Source of the DNA: Methanobacterium sp. PtaU1.Bin097
GTDB lineage: Archaea; Methanobacteriota; Methanobacteria; Methanobacteriales; Methanobacteriaceae
Assembly (NCBI GenBank): GCA_002067325.1
Contig: MVQY01000125.1
Coordinates: 1 to 27,096, forward strand
Length of the DNA stretch: 27,096 nt
Direction of reading: 5' to 3'
The translations under genes and the position numbers were made by a program. This document shows positions 1 to 8,435 of this stretch, piece by piece (the stretch's first letter is position 1; each line of letters opens with the position of its first letter). The notes beneath the pieces were generated by a model. That model was not told the origin of the DNA and searched no databases. It saw only the letters and a list, made by a program, of their open reading frames with translations.

Positions 1-313
1 CTGGTTTTCGTTTTACATTACGATTATATGCCGTCTTCACTATTATATTTCTTTTGGATTTAAGTACAATAATTAATACTGATTTGCCGGATTTCTTGGG
101 AAGTCTATAACAGAGTTTAAACTTTCTAGATTTTAATTTAGTTATTTTGGGATATCTTTTGAGTATACAATCATAAACCATGTTTCTATAAGTATTTCTT
201 TGACTTTGTGCTTTTCTAAAGTGTTTTTCATCAAATTTGATAGTTTCTTCAGATAAATTGGGTAACACATCCTTATTAAGCTCTTCTAAAGAAATATCGA
301 TATAATTACCCCC
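1..313 (-). CDS. Partial hypothetical protein running off the left edge
   Basis: A minus-strand reading frame is open from a TAA at 314-316 to the window edge, about 104 codons, so the C-terminus is missing. The predicted peptide is very Lys/Arg-rich. It begins with an acidic helix-like part (IDISLEELNKDVLPNLSEE) and continues into a basic, strand-rich part with the motifs CYRLPKKSGKSVLIIVLKSK and IIVKTAY. That pattern reminds me of small RelE/BECR-type nuclease toxins, but the resemblance is weak and I do not assign a function. There is no ATG, GTG or TTG near the front of the frame. An SD-like AAGGGGGT (308-315 on this strand) is followed after 7 bases by ATC at 301-299. The first in-frame standard codons are an internal GTG and a later ATG. 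Base composition is clearly more AT-rich than hisS or the HARP gene, so transfer or decay is possible. Confidence 0.4.
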
Positions 314-316
314 TTA

Positions 317-563
317 TAAATTTTATATTAGTAATAATTTAATGTATTTTATTATTATATTTAAGGTTATCAACCAACATCATATAAGTCTGCAACCCCA
401 GAGTTCGGAAGTTTCAGTTAAAGGGAAATGTTTAATTTGAAAATAAATGCTTCCATTAAACAAAGATGATTACTAAATAAATATAATCAACACAGAAAAT
501 ATTAGAGGATAGATTATTTAACAGATCAATCCAATATTAAATAGTGAGAATAAATTCTTAACT
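317..563. other. AT-rich intergenic region
   Basis: This gap separates the divergent left-edge frame and the HARP gene. It is strongly AT-rich and holds several TATA-like stretches (for example around 318-328 on the minus strand and 532-540 on the plus strand), so it probably contains divergent promoters. I could not choose one with confidence. I see no RNA gene, coding frame or clear repeat. Confidence 0.4.
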
Positions 564-570
564 GGGGGAG
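564..570 (+). promoter_or_regulatory. Shine-Dalgarno site that sets the HARP start
   Basis: GGGGGAG lies 8 bases before CTG 579 and 5 bases before ATA 576. No ATG, GTG or TTG in the HARP frame lies between the upstream stop (519-521) and 669. The site therefore points to a non-standard start codon. Confidence 0.6.
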
Positions 571-578
571 TTACTATA

Positions 579-1238
<660 letters not shown>

Positions 1239-1357
1239 AACTTACATTGAAACCCTCACCTTATAAGATCGGTAGGGGTAAAAATTATTTTTCTAAAAAA
1301 AAATTTATTCTGAAAAATTTTATCCAAATATAATTATTTCTAAATGGAGAACCACCA

Positions 1358-2653
1358 ATGGACATACAAAGACCACGAGGCACGAGAGATTTTCTTTTTG
1401 AAGAAATGAAGGAGAGAAAAGAGATAGAAACCACCCTAAGGAGGGTGTTTGAGACTTATGGATATGGGGAGATTAAAACCCCACTGTTTGAAGATCTGGC
1501 CCTTTTCACCAAGAAATCAGGGGAAGGAATTGTGGAACAGATATACAACTTCCAGGATAAAGGGGGAAGGGACCTGGCACTCCGGCCGGAGCTAACTGCC
1601 CCGGTAGCCCGGTTATACATCAACGAACTGCAAAAAAGTCCCAAACCACTGAAGATGTACTACTTCGGGAGTTGTTTCCGCTATGAAAGACCCCAGAAGG
1701 GCCGGTGGAGGCAGTTCTGGCAGATGGGATGTGAACTCATCGGGGGAAAATCCCCCGAGTCTGAAGCAGAGATCATCACCATGGCCGCCCACTCACTGGA
1801 AGAACTGGGACTTACAGACTTCGAGATACACATCGGAAACCTGGGGATAATAAGGGGGATACTGGACCAGGCAGATGTTGAAAAGGGAGTCCAGGACATC
1901 ATCATGGCCATAATAGATAAAGGTGAAATCGATGAGCTGCTTAAGACATTAAATGAGCTTAAAATTGATCCTAAAACCAGTGAAATACTCCTCACCCTGG
2001 TTGGCCTGGTGGGCCACCGGGAAATAATAAAGGAAGCATCTGAAGTTATAAAGGACAGCCCCGAGTCAGTTGAAGCACTGGAAGAACTGGAGGAACTCCT
2101 GGATATACTGGAGGCCTTTGGTTTCAGTAATTACACCGTGAACCTGGGTATAGCCCGTGGTCTGGACTATTACTCCGGGATCGTGTTTGAAATTTACGCA
2201 CGCAGCTTGGGAGCTCAGAAACAAATAAGCGGTGGGGGAACATATAATCTAATAGAGATATTCGGCGGTGAGAAAGTGGAATCCACCGGGTTCGCCTTTG
2301 GATTCGATCGCCTAGTGGAATGTGTCAGACTATGTGAAGGGGCTAAATCCCTACCGAAAACTGTGGACGTCTATGTGGCACCCATATCCAAAGAACTAAA
2401 ACTTAAAGCCTTTGAAGTAGCCCAGATACTCAGAAAAAACAGTATCAAAACCGAAGTGGACCTGATGGGCCGGAAACTGAAGAAGATACTCTCCCTGGCC
2501 AACAACCTGCAGGCTGATTATGTGATCCTGGTTGGGGAAAGGGACCTGGAGGAGGGTAAAGTAACGGTGAAGGATATGGAGTCTGGCAAGCAGGAACTGG
2601 TGGAGATTGAAAGTTTAGCCCAGGAAATTAAGGAGCTACTTAAAGCAGACTAA
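1358..2653 (+). CDS. hisS: Histidyl-tRNA synthetase
   Basis: This class II aminoacyl-tRNA synthetase charges tRNA-His. The 431-residue length is normal. Class II motif 2 is FRYERPQKGRWRQFWQMG (about 107-124), and motif 3 is GFAFGFDRL (about 311-319). The histidine-specific signature ARGLDYYSGIVFEIY sits at about 266-280, and RPELTAP (76-82) contributes to the active site. The C-terminal anticodon-binding domain starts near residue 335 (VDVYVAPIS). The N-terminus IQRPRGTRDF is the usual HisRS opening. SD TGGAG lies 8 bases before the ATG. hisI follows after 21 bases, suggesting cotranscription of histidine charging and histidine biosynthesis. Confidence 0.98.
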   Translation: MDIQRPRGTRDFLFEEMKERKEIETTLRRVFETYGYGEIKTPLFEDLALFTKKSGEGIVEQIYNFQDKGGRDLALRPELTAPVARLYINELQKSPKPLKMYYFGSCFRYERPQKGRWRQFWQMGCELIGGKSPESEAEIITMAAHSLEELGLTDFEIHIGNLGIIRGILDQADVEKGVQDIIMAIIDKGEIDELLKTLNELKIDPKTSEILLTLVGLVGHREIIKEASEVIKDSPESVEALEELEELLDILEAFGFSNYTVNLGIARGLDYYSGIVFEIYARSLGAQKQISGGGTYNLIEIFGGEKVESTGFAFGFDRLVECVRLCEGAKSLPKTVDVYVAPISKELKLKAFEVAQILRKNSIKTEVDLMGRKLKKILSLANNLQADYVILVGERDLEEGKVTVKDMESGKQELVEIESLAQEIKELLKAD

Positions 2654-2674
2654 TATTAAAAAGTATCGATTAAA

Positions 2675-3079
2675 ATGAATATTCCAGAATTAAATTTCAG
2701 ACTCAAGGTGAATGGTGAAGACCTTATCATCGCCGTGGTACAGGATCACAAAACAAGTGAGGTGCTCATGGTCGCCTTTATGAACCAGGAAGCATTGAAG
2801 AAGACAGTTGAAACTGGTAACGCCCATTACTGGAGCACATCCCGTGGTAAGTTATGGTTGAAGGGTGAAAGCTCCGGACACCTGCAGAAGGTCCAGGAGA
2901 TATTAACTGACTGCGATGAAGATGCGGTGGTACTCAAGGTTAAGCAGGAAGGCGCCGCCTGTCATAAAGGTTATTATTCCTGCTTTTACCGGGAATTATC
3001 CAAAGAAAATGATGATATTAACTTGAAAATCGTTAAAGAAAAGGTGTTCCAGCCGGAAGATGTTTATGGAGAGAAGTAA
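2675..3079 (+). CDS. hisI: Phosphoribosyl-AMP cyclohydrolase
   Basis: HisI opens the adenine ring of phosphoribosyl-AMP in histidine biosynthesis and is a cytosolic zinc enzyme. This 134-residue protein is the single-domain archaeal form, without the HisE pyrophosphohydrolase domain. Conserved features are VLMVAFMNQEAL (about 30-41), the substrate-binding stretch YWSTSRGKLWLKGESSGH (52-69), and the metal site ILTDCDEDA (77-85) with GAACHKGYYSCFYR (93-106). Those contain the expected three zinc cysteines C80, C96 and C103. It lies 21 bases after hisS, and its stop codon overlaps the SD region of the next gene, so the three genes are probably one operon. Confidence 0.97.
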   Translation: MNIPELNFRLKVNGEDLIIAVVQDHKTSEVLMVAFMNQEALKKTVETGNAHYWSTSRGKLWLKGESSGHLQKVQEILTDCDEDAVVLKVKQEGAACHKGYYSCFYRELSKENDDINLKIVKEKVFQPEDVYGEK

Positions 3080-3080
3080 G

Positions 3081-4907
3081 ATGAAGATAGTTCCGGATAC
3101 CAGTGTGATTGTGGATGGCAGAATCACCAAGATAGTGCAGGACCAGGAATTCACTGGATGTGAAGTGATAATACCAGAAGCAGTGATAGCTGAACTGGAA
3201 AATCAAGCCAATAAAGGAAGAGAAACCGGATTCAATGGTCTGGAAGAGCTTAAAAACCTGCAGAAACTCTATACTGATGGTGAGATTTCTTTGATGTACG
3301 TGGGGAGAAGACCCACCCTGGAAGAGATATCCCTGGCCCGTGGCGGTGAGATAGATGCCATGATCAGGGACACTGCCGGAGACCACGATGCAATACTGGT
3401 GACCAGTGACAAGGTGCAGAAGGAAGTGGCCGAAGCACAGGGACTGGAAGCAATTTACCTCAAACAGGAAATGGTCGGATACAAAGACCTGGAAATCGGG
3501 AAGTACTTCGACGACGACACCATGTCCATCCATCTCAAGGAGAACGTGGTGCCCCTGGCAAAGAAGGGCACTCCAGGTAATATAAAGCTGGTCAAGGTAG
3601 GTAAAAAACCCCTTAGAAGAATTGAAATCGAGAAGATGAGCCGGGAAATCGTGGAGAGAGCCAAAAGCGACTTTAAAAGCTTCGTTGAAATAGAGATGGA
3701 AGGAGCCACGGTGATCCAGTTCAGGGAATACCGAATATCCATAGCCAAGCCACCATTTTCCGATGGAATGGAAATTACAGTGGTAAGGCCAGTGGCCAGA
3801 GTCTCCCTGGAAGATTACCAGTTACCGGATAAACTTTTGGAACGTTTACGTGACACTGCCAAGGGCGTGTTAATAGCAGGGCCACCGGGGGCGGGTAAAA
3901 CCACCTTCGCCCAGGCAGCTGCTGACTTCTACAGCAAAGACTTAGGGGCCATAGTGAAGACCATGGAATCACCCCGTGACCTGCAGGTAGGAGATGATGT
4001 AACCCAGTATGCTCCATTAGAGAAGGATATGGGTAAAACAGCAGATATTCTGCTCCTGGTCCGTCCTGATTACACCATCTATGATGAACTCCGTAAAACC
4101 AAGGACTTCCGGATATTCGCGGATATGAGGCTTGCCGGGGTGGGTATGATTGGAGTGGTACATGCCACCAGGCCCATAGATGCCATTCAGAGGATCATTG
4201 GCCGGGTGGAGCTGGGAATGATCCCCTCTATTATCGACACCACCATATTCATCCACGACGGAGAGGTGGCCGCGGTATACGATGTCTCCCTCACGGTGAA
4301 GGTGCCCACCGGTATGGTGGAGGCAGACCTGTCCCGTCCAGTGATAGAAATCAGGGACTTCCTGAACGGTGACCTGAAGCACGAAATCTACACTTACGGT
4401 GAACAGACCATCGTCATGGAGGTAAGTCCCACCAAATTCCAGAAGACACCCATCCAGAAGATAGCTGAGAGGGAGATCACACAGGAAATCAAACGGAGAA
4501 TACCCCAGGCCACGGTAGATGTGGATATGAAGTCAGATAAACGGGCCACGGTCTGGATAGACGAGAAGAACATCCCCAAATTAATTGGTAAGAAGGGTAA
4601 AACCATCGATGATGTGGAAAAGAAGCTGGGTATCAACATAGGCGTGGAATCCCTGCAATCCCGCGCCCGGGAAGAGGAAGTTTCCAGTGTGGATGTGGAA
4701 ATTGCTGGAAATTACGTGGTCTTGAATTTTGATAAAGAGTTTGTAGGAACACCCTTCGATATCCTGGTTGATGAAGATTACCTCTTCACTGCAACCGTGG
4801 GTAAAAAAGGAAATATAAAGATTAAAAAGGACATAGAACTGGCCAAAATCATACTAGATGCCTTGAAGCAGAACAGACCCATACTGGCCAGGTTAAGGAA
4901 TGAATAA
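3081..4907 (+). CDS. PIN-KH domain ATPase (PINA-like)
   Basis: This 608-residue protein has an N-terminal PIN nuclease domain (1-130, acidic residues D6, E39, D92 and D110). A P-loop ATPase of the VirB11/PilT type follows (about 235-410, Walker A GPPGAGKTT at 267-275). A C-terminal KH domain carries the GXXG loop IGKKGK at 502-507. The combination is the archaeal PINA family; a crenarchaeal member is a hexameric DNA helicase implicated in Holliday-junction processing. Older databases call it a PilT or VapC-type ATPase. I prefer ATG 3081, one base after the hisI stop, because GGAG (3068-3071) lies 9 bases upstream. ATG 3060 would overlap hisI and lacks an SD. The protein is cytosolic, with no membrane segments. 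Confidence 0.9.
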   Translation: MKIVPDTSVIVDGRITKIVQDQEFTGCEVIIPEAVIAELENQANKGRETGFNGLEELKNLQKLYTDGEISLMYVGRRPTLEEISLARGGEIDAMIRDTAGDHDAILVTSDKVQKEVAEAQGLEAIYLKQEMVGYKDLEIGKYFDDDTMSIHLKENVVPLAKKGTPGNIKLVKVGKKPLRRIEIEKMSREIVERAKSDFKSFVEIEMEGATVIQFREYRISIAKPPFSDGMEITVVRPVARVSLEDYQLPDKLLERLRDTAKGVLIAGPPGAGKTTFAQAAADFYSKDLGAIVKTMESPRDLQVGDDVTQYAPLEKDMGKTADILLLVRPDYTIYDELRKTKDFRIFADMRLAGVGMIGVVHATRPIDAIQRIIGRVELGMIPSIIDTTIFIHDGEVAAVYDVSLTVKVPTGMVEADLSRPVIEIRDFLNGDLKHEIYTYGEQTIVMEVSPTKFQKTPIQKIAEREITQEIKRRIPQATVDVDMKSDKRATVWIDEKNIPKLIGKKGKTIDDVEKKLGINIGVESLQSRAREEEVSSVDVEIAGNYVVLNFDKEFVGTPFDILVDEDYLFTATVGKKGNIKIKKDIELAKIILDALKQNRPILARLRNE

Positions 4908-4927
4908 AGTTCAAACGGACGATTATC

Positions 4928-5710
4928 ATGAAGATCAGCATCTCCACCCTACCATATTACCCCCAACCCCTGGAAGAGATCCTGGACATCTTAACTGAGT
5001 TAAATCAGGGGCACTGTGAAATTATAAACGAGTATCCCCACGATAACCTGGACTGCGATGTTTTAAACTCATACGATATAGAGTACACCATACACGCCCC
5101 CTTATCTGATATGAACGTGGCATCCCACAACCAGCGTATAAGAAATTCTTCGGTGGCTGAAATCAAGAAATCCATGGATACAGCCAGTAAATTAGGCTCA
5201 GAAGTGGTGGTGGTCCATCCGGGCCATACTCCCATCCTGGGGCGTAAATTAACCACGAAGATCATGGATTACAACCTGGAATCACTGCGGGAATGTTCCG
5301 GGTACGCCCGGGAAGTGGGGGTTTACATGTGCGTGGAGAACATGCCAGACATAGAAGGCCTGCTCTTTAAAGACTTAAATGAATTGGAAGAATTAATACT
5401 GGATATAGACGCTTATATGACATTAGATGTTGGCCATGCCCATAACAACGGTTTCAGTGTGGAGGATATGCTTAAATATTCCCGTATAAATCACATCCAC
5501 CTTTCAGATAATGACGGCTCCTACGACAGCCACCAGGCCCTGGGAAATAACAACGATAACAATGGTTTAGACTTTAATGCCTTATTCGATGGCCTTAAAA
5601 AAGTTAAATTTGACGGTCAACTGGTGGTGGAAGTGGAAGAACCATCCGCTGTAGAAGAAAGCATCGACTATCTCACCAACCATTTAGATACCAGTGTTTT
5701 CAAAGCCTAG
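4928..5710 (+). CDS. AP endonuclease family 2 / sugar isomerase-like TIM barrel protein
   Basis: This 260-residue protein belongs to the xylose-isomerase-like TIM barrel superfamily, which includes endonuclease IV and sugar-phosphate isomerases. Probable metal ligands appear at the ends of successive strands: H57 (YTIHAP), H97 (VVVHPGH), E137 (CVENMP), D167 and H170 (TLDVGHAH), H191 and D194 (HIHLSDN), H202, and E236 (VVEVEEP). That is close to the full tri-metal set of endonuclease IV. The N-terminus is short and there is no obvious DNA-binding loop, so a small-molecule isomerase remains possible. It starts 20 bases after the PIN-KH ATPase and is probably cotranscribed. The substrate cannot be read from sequence. 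Confidence 0.85.
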   Translation: MKISISTLPYYPQPLEEILDILTELNQGHCEIINEYPHDNLDCDVLNSYDIEYTIHAPLSDMNVASHNQRIRNSSVAEIKKSMDTASKLGSEVVVVHPGHTPILGRKLTTKIMDYNLESLRECSGYAREVGVYMCVENMPDIEGLLFKDLNELEELILDIDAYMTLDVGHAHNNGFSVEDMLKYSRINHIHLSDNDGSYDSHQALGNNNDNNGLDFNALFDGLKKVKFDGQLVVEVEEPSAVEESIDYLTNHLDTSVFKA

Positions 5711-5747
5711 AATTTCATATTAAAAAACTCTTTTTAGGTGTAAGTGC

Positions 5748-6389
5748 ATGTTTGAGGCAATTTTAGCTGATCATAATATTTATTTATTCTATTTAATCAA
5801 CGGCGGCCTTGAAAATTCCTTCTTTAATTTAATCATGCCTCTTTTAACCAATTTTGGTAATTTTTTTGTCTGGGCCATCATATGCCTTTTAATCTATCTT
5901 TTTGGGGGTAGACTCGGCAGGGAAGTGGCCGTGCTTGGCCTACTCGCCCTTATTTTAAGCAATGTACTGGTGATCCTGTTGAAGTTCATTATAGCTGAGC
6001 CCAGACCCTTCTTAGCCCTACCCAACGTTGACTTGTTAACCCCTGAAAGTGGAAGTTCTTTCCCTTCAGGACACACAGCATCCGTTTTTGCTGCTGCAAC
6101 AGCGATTGGACTAAAATATCATCAAAAAGCTAAGGGAAAAAAGTACTGGTTGATCTATCCCCTTCTCCTCTTTGCCATGGCGGTAGGATTCTCCCGGATC
6201 TATGTGGGAGTGCATTATCCCTATGATGTAATAGTTGGAGCCCTACTCGGAGTGATATGTGCTTTGATAATCCTGAAATATGAAGATAAAATTCTTTACA
6301 GTAAAATAGCCCATACAATACGTATAAATAAGATTTTAGAATTTAAACCCCGGGACAAATTGAGGAGAATATTTAATAAAACCAATTGA
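5748..6389 (+). CDS. PAP2-family membrane phosphatase (undecaprenyl-/polyprenyl-diphosphatase-like)
   Basis: A 213-residue integral membrane protein of the PAP2 family. The three phosphatase motifs are complete: KFIIAEPRP (K79 to P87), PSGH (106-109), and SRIYVGVHYPYD (S149, R150, H156, D160). Hydrophobic segments lie at about 24-52, 58-82, 110-122, 134-155 and 160-177. Members dephosphorylate lipid pyrophosphates. In a pseudomurein-walled methanogen a role in recycling the polyprenyl carrier for wall or glycan synthesis is plausible but inferred. AGGTG lies 6 bases before the ATG. The short gap after the TIM-barrel gene suggests it ends the operon that begins at hisS. The last 35 residues are basic and probably cytoplasmic. 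Confidence 0.9.
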   Translation: MFEAILADHNIYLFYLINGGLENSFFNLIMPLLTNFGNFFVWAIICLLIYLFGGRLGREVAVLGLLALILSNVLVILLKFIIAEPRPFLALPNVDLLTPESGSSFPSGHTASVFAAATAIGLKYHQKAKGKKYWLIYPLLLFAMAVGFSRIYVGVHYPYDVIVGALLGVICALIILKYEDKILYSKIAHTIRINKILEFKPRDKLRRIFNKTN

Positions 6390-6512
6390 ATAATGTTCAA
6401 ATTTAAACCACCTAATCGAGCAAAAATATAGACGATTAATCTGCTAAAATTTAAAAAGAGAGTGGAAATAAGTAGCTGTATACATTGACCCTTAGTGGAG
6501 GCGGTTAATTCC

Positions 6513-6692
6513 ATTTTAAGTCTGTACTGCTACCCGTTGGAATTAAAAATGTTTCTTAAGACGAATTTGAAGATCAATATTGATCTTAATGATGAAAATA
6601 TTGTGATATCTCCAACGATTTCCACTGATAATCTATCAGGTATTAATAGTATATATATGTTTTTATATGGAGGAGTTTTTTTTGTGATTTGA
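6513..6692 (+). CDS. Doubtful small protein, 59 codons, non-standard start
   Basis: An SD-quality GGAGGCGGT (6497-6505) is followed 7 bases later by ATT 6513, which opens a frame of 59 codons ending at TGA 6690-6692. No ATG, GTG or TTG stands at a suitable distance. In-frame alternatives are GTG 6495 (no SD), TTG 6537 and ATG 6549. The peptide includes LKINIDLNDENIVISPTIST and resembles nothing I know. The same SD core, GAGGCGGTT, precedes the hexuloisomerase gene (7699-7707) and argH (21715-21723), which is the main reason to take this site seriously. It may be a gene remnant. Confidence 0.2.
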   Translation: MLSLYCYPLELKMFLKTNLKINIDLNDENIVISPTISTDNLSGINSIYMFLYGGVFFVI

Positions 6693-6910
6693 TTTAGGTA
6701 AGTTATGTGATGGGAACACTCTGTCAATTTATTGCCCACTCCAGTTGGTTAGATCAATATAAAAAATCATTTTATGACCTTATAAAATCAAAACAGAAGC
6801 ATATAACATTTAAAAATAAAAAAATTGGTGCAACTATGTATGTTTTTTGTTTCCAGTGTTCACAGTACACCGATTCCTAAAGTAACTCCAAATAAAATAA
6901 TCAAATTCCT

Positions 6911-6919
6911 TAAATATAT
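6911..6919 (+). promoter_or_regulatory. Putative TATA box for npdG
   Basis: TAAATATAT lies about 50 bases upstream of the npdG start. That would leave a leader of roughly 25 bases containing the SD GGGAGAG (6954-6960). Confidence 0.45.
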
Positions 6920-6968
6920 CGTTATTTAAAATTAACATTAACTAAAAAATTTAGGGAGAGTTCTTCTT

Positions 6969-7637
6969 ATGAAAATCGCAATAGTAGGCGGGACTGGAGA
7001 TCAAGGCTTGGGATTAGCATTAAGATTTGCAAAGGCAGGTGAAGAGGTAATAATTGGCTCTAGAGATGTTAAAAAAGCATTAAATGCGGTGAACTTGGTT
7101 AAAAAAATGATCAAGGAAGAGATAAACAACATTCAAGCAGCCACCAATAGTGAAGCGGCTCAAGAAGGAGATATCGTTCTTCTAACCGTGCCTTTACAGG
7201 CCCAGATGGCAACCCTCAGCAGCATAAAGGATGATGTAGAAGGGAAAATAATAGTAGATGCAACAGTCCCCCTGGAAAGCTGTATAGGCGGTTCCCCAGT
7301 CCGATTCGTTAACGTATGGGAAGGTTCTGCCGTGGAAAGAACTGCAGAATTCCTGAAGGACAAAAATGTCCAGGTGATATCCGCCTTCAACAACATCAGC
7401 GCAGCCTCACTCACCAACATAGATTCAGAAGTGGACTGTGACTGCCTGATATCCGGAGAAGATGAAGAAGCAAAGACACTGGTAATGGAACTTGCCGAAA
7501 AGATACCCGGTGTCAGATCCATCGACTGTGGAGGTCTGGAAAACGCCCGTATAGTGGAAAAGATCACACCCTTATTGATAAACCTGAACATCAGAAACAG
7601 GATAAAACTGGCGGGAATAAGGATCACCGGTCTTTAA
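6969..7637 (+). CDS. npdG: F420-dependent NADP reductase
   Basis: This cytosolic enzyme transfers hydride between reduced coenzyme F420 and NADP+, supplying NADPH for biosynthesis in methanogens. The 222-residue length fits the family. The Rossmann motif MKIAIVGGTGDQGLGLALRF (1-20) and the NADP-phosphate-binding SRDVKKA (31-37) are clear. LTVPLQAQ and IVDATVPL follow the usual pattern for the family. The C-terminal domain contains SAFNNISAASL and DCLISGEDEEAK. It appears to be a single-gene unit with its own TATA-like box and SD. The hexuloisomerase gene follows after about 77 bases, which include T-rich sequence. Confidence 0.95.
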   Translation: MKIAIVGGTGDQGLGLALRFAKAGEEVIIGSRDVKKALNAVNLVKKMIKEEINNIQAATNSEAAQEGDIVLLTVPLQAQMATLSSIKDDVEGKIIVDATVPLESCIGGSPVRFVNVWEGSAVERTAEFLKDKNVQVISAFNNISAASLTNIDSEVDCDCLISGEDEEAKTLVMELAEKIPGVRSIDCGGLENARIVEKITPLLINLNIRNRIKLAGIRITGL

Positions 7638-7714
7638 TCGGAACATCTTTAACCATAACCAGATAATTCTATTATTATAATCTAAAATTTAAAACTTTGA
7701 GGCGGTTAAAACAT

Positions 7715-8299
7715 ATGGAGTACATAAAAAGAACAGCCCAGGAAATAACCAAACACGCCCTGGCAGTTATAGGCCAGATAGACAAGGTCCAGAAGGATAA
7801 GATGATAGAAACCATCATAAATTCTGACGCCACCTTCATCGTGGGCAGTGGAAGGTCAATACTCATTGGAAAAGCCTTTGCCATGCGCCTGATGCACCTT
7901 GGCTTCACCGTGTACGTGGTAGGAGATGTAACCACCCCTGCCATAAAGGAATCCCACTGCCTCATTGCCATATCGGGATCTGGTGAAACCAAGCTGGTAA
8001 CCACCGCCGCCCACACTGCACAGGAAATTGGGGCAATAGTGGTGGGTATAACCACCAATCCCAATTCCACGCTGGGAAAATACATTGATGTTAATGTAAA
8101 CATAGACAGTAAGTCTAAGGAACCATGGGAACACCCATTATCCACTGCACTAAAGGGTAACTATGATGATCTGGCACCTATGGGGACTTTATTTGAAGAC
8201 AGCACCCATCTCTTCCTGGACGGGCTTATTGCCGAGTTCATGCATCGACTGGGTAAAAAAGAAGACGACCTGAAGAGAAGACACGCTACTATGGAATAA
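7715..8299 (+). CDS. hxlB: 6-phospho-3-hexuloisomerase (SIS domain)
   Basis: Interconverts 6-phospho-3-hexulose and fructose 6-phosphate. In archaea this ribulose-monophosphate route runs in reverse to supply pentose phosphates when the oxidative pentose pathway is absent. The 194-residue protein is one SIS domain with FIVGSGRSILIGKAFAMRL (41-59), the phosphate-binding loop SGSGET (87-92), GITTNPNSTLG (111-121) and the catalytic-region motif GTLFEDSTHLFLD. The ATG at 7715 has SD GAGGCGG 8 bases upstream. A TTG at 7697 would overlap that SD and is rejected. The partner hexulose-phosphate synthase is not in this window. Confidence 0.93.
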   Translation: MEYIKRTAQEITKHALAVIGQIDKVQKDKMIETIINSDATFIVGSGRSILIGKAFAMRLMHLGFTVYVVGDVTTPAIKESHCLIAISGSGETKLVTTAAHTAQEIGAIVVGITTNPNSTLGKYIDVNVNIDSKSKEPWEHPLSTALKGNYDDLAPMGTLFEDSTHLFLDGLIAEFMHRLGKKEDDLKRRHATME

Positions 8300-8353
8300 T
8301 ACTACACCACATAAAAATACTAATATGGAATATACTCATCACTATAATAATAT

Positions 8354-8363
8354 GTATATAAAA
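8354..8363 (+). promoter_or_regulatory. Putative TATA box for endA
   Basis: GTATATAAAA is a good archaeal TATA match, 73 bases before the endA start. The predicted transcript start is around 8385, inside a short tandem repeat. Confidence 0.5.
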
Positions 8364-8377
8364 TCCTCCCCCCCAGG

Positions 8378-8407
8378 ACGTTGAATAAATGAGAACGTTG
8401 AATAAAT
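8378..8407. repeat. Two-copy direct repeat in the endA leader
   Basis: ACGTTGAATAAAT occurs at 8378-8390 and again at 8395-8407, a period of 17 bases. It sits directly after a run of seven Cs (8368-8374) and downstream of the putative TATA box. Confidence 0.8.
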
Positions 8408-8435
8408 AGATAATCCAATTAAACCAGGTGTTAAA

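Larger units (their letters stand above)
6390..6968. other. Gene-poor AT-rich intergenic region
   Basis: Nearly 580 bases without a convincing gene. It holds an inverted repeat TAATCG / CGATTA near 6405-6430 and a strong SD-like GGAGGCGG (6497-6504) in front of a doubtful small frame. A second SD-like GGAGGAG at about 6669-6675 leads to no frame. A TATA-like stretch TAAATATAT (6911-6919) probably serves npdG. No tRNA or repeat array is visible. The two SD-like sites without matching genes suggest decayed coding sequence or a transcript leader. Confidence 0.4.

Noticed and set aside
4017..4382. Minus-strand frame of 121 codons inside the PIN-KH ATPase
   Set aside because: Codon shadow of a gene with complete Walker A, PIN and KH motifs; the product is His/Gly-rich with no family resemblance.
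6836..6880. ATG frame of 14 codons with two cysteines (MYVFCFQCSQYTDS)
   Set aside because: Too short, with only GGTG upstream and no similarity I recognise; left as non-coding.
7697..7714. TTG start giving six extra residues for hexuloisomerase
   Set aside because: The TTG lies on the SD GAGGCGG itself; ATG 7715 has correct spacing and gives the normal family N-terminus.
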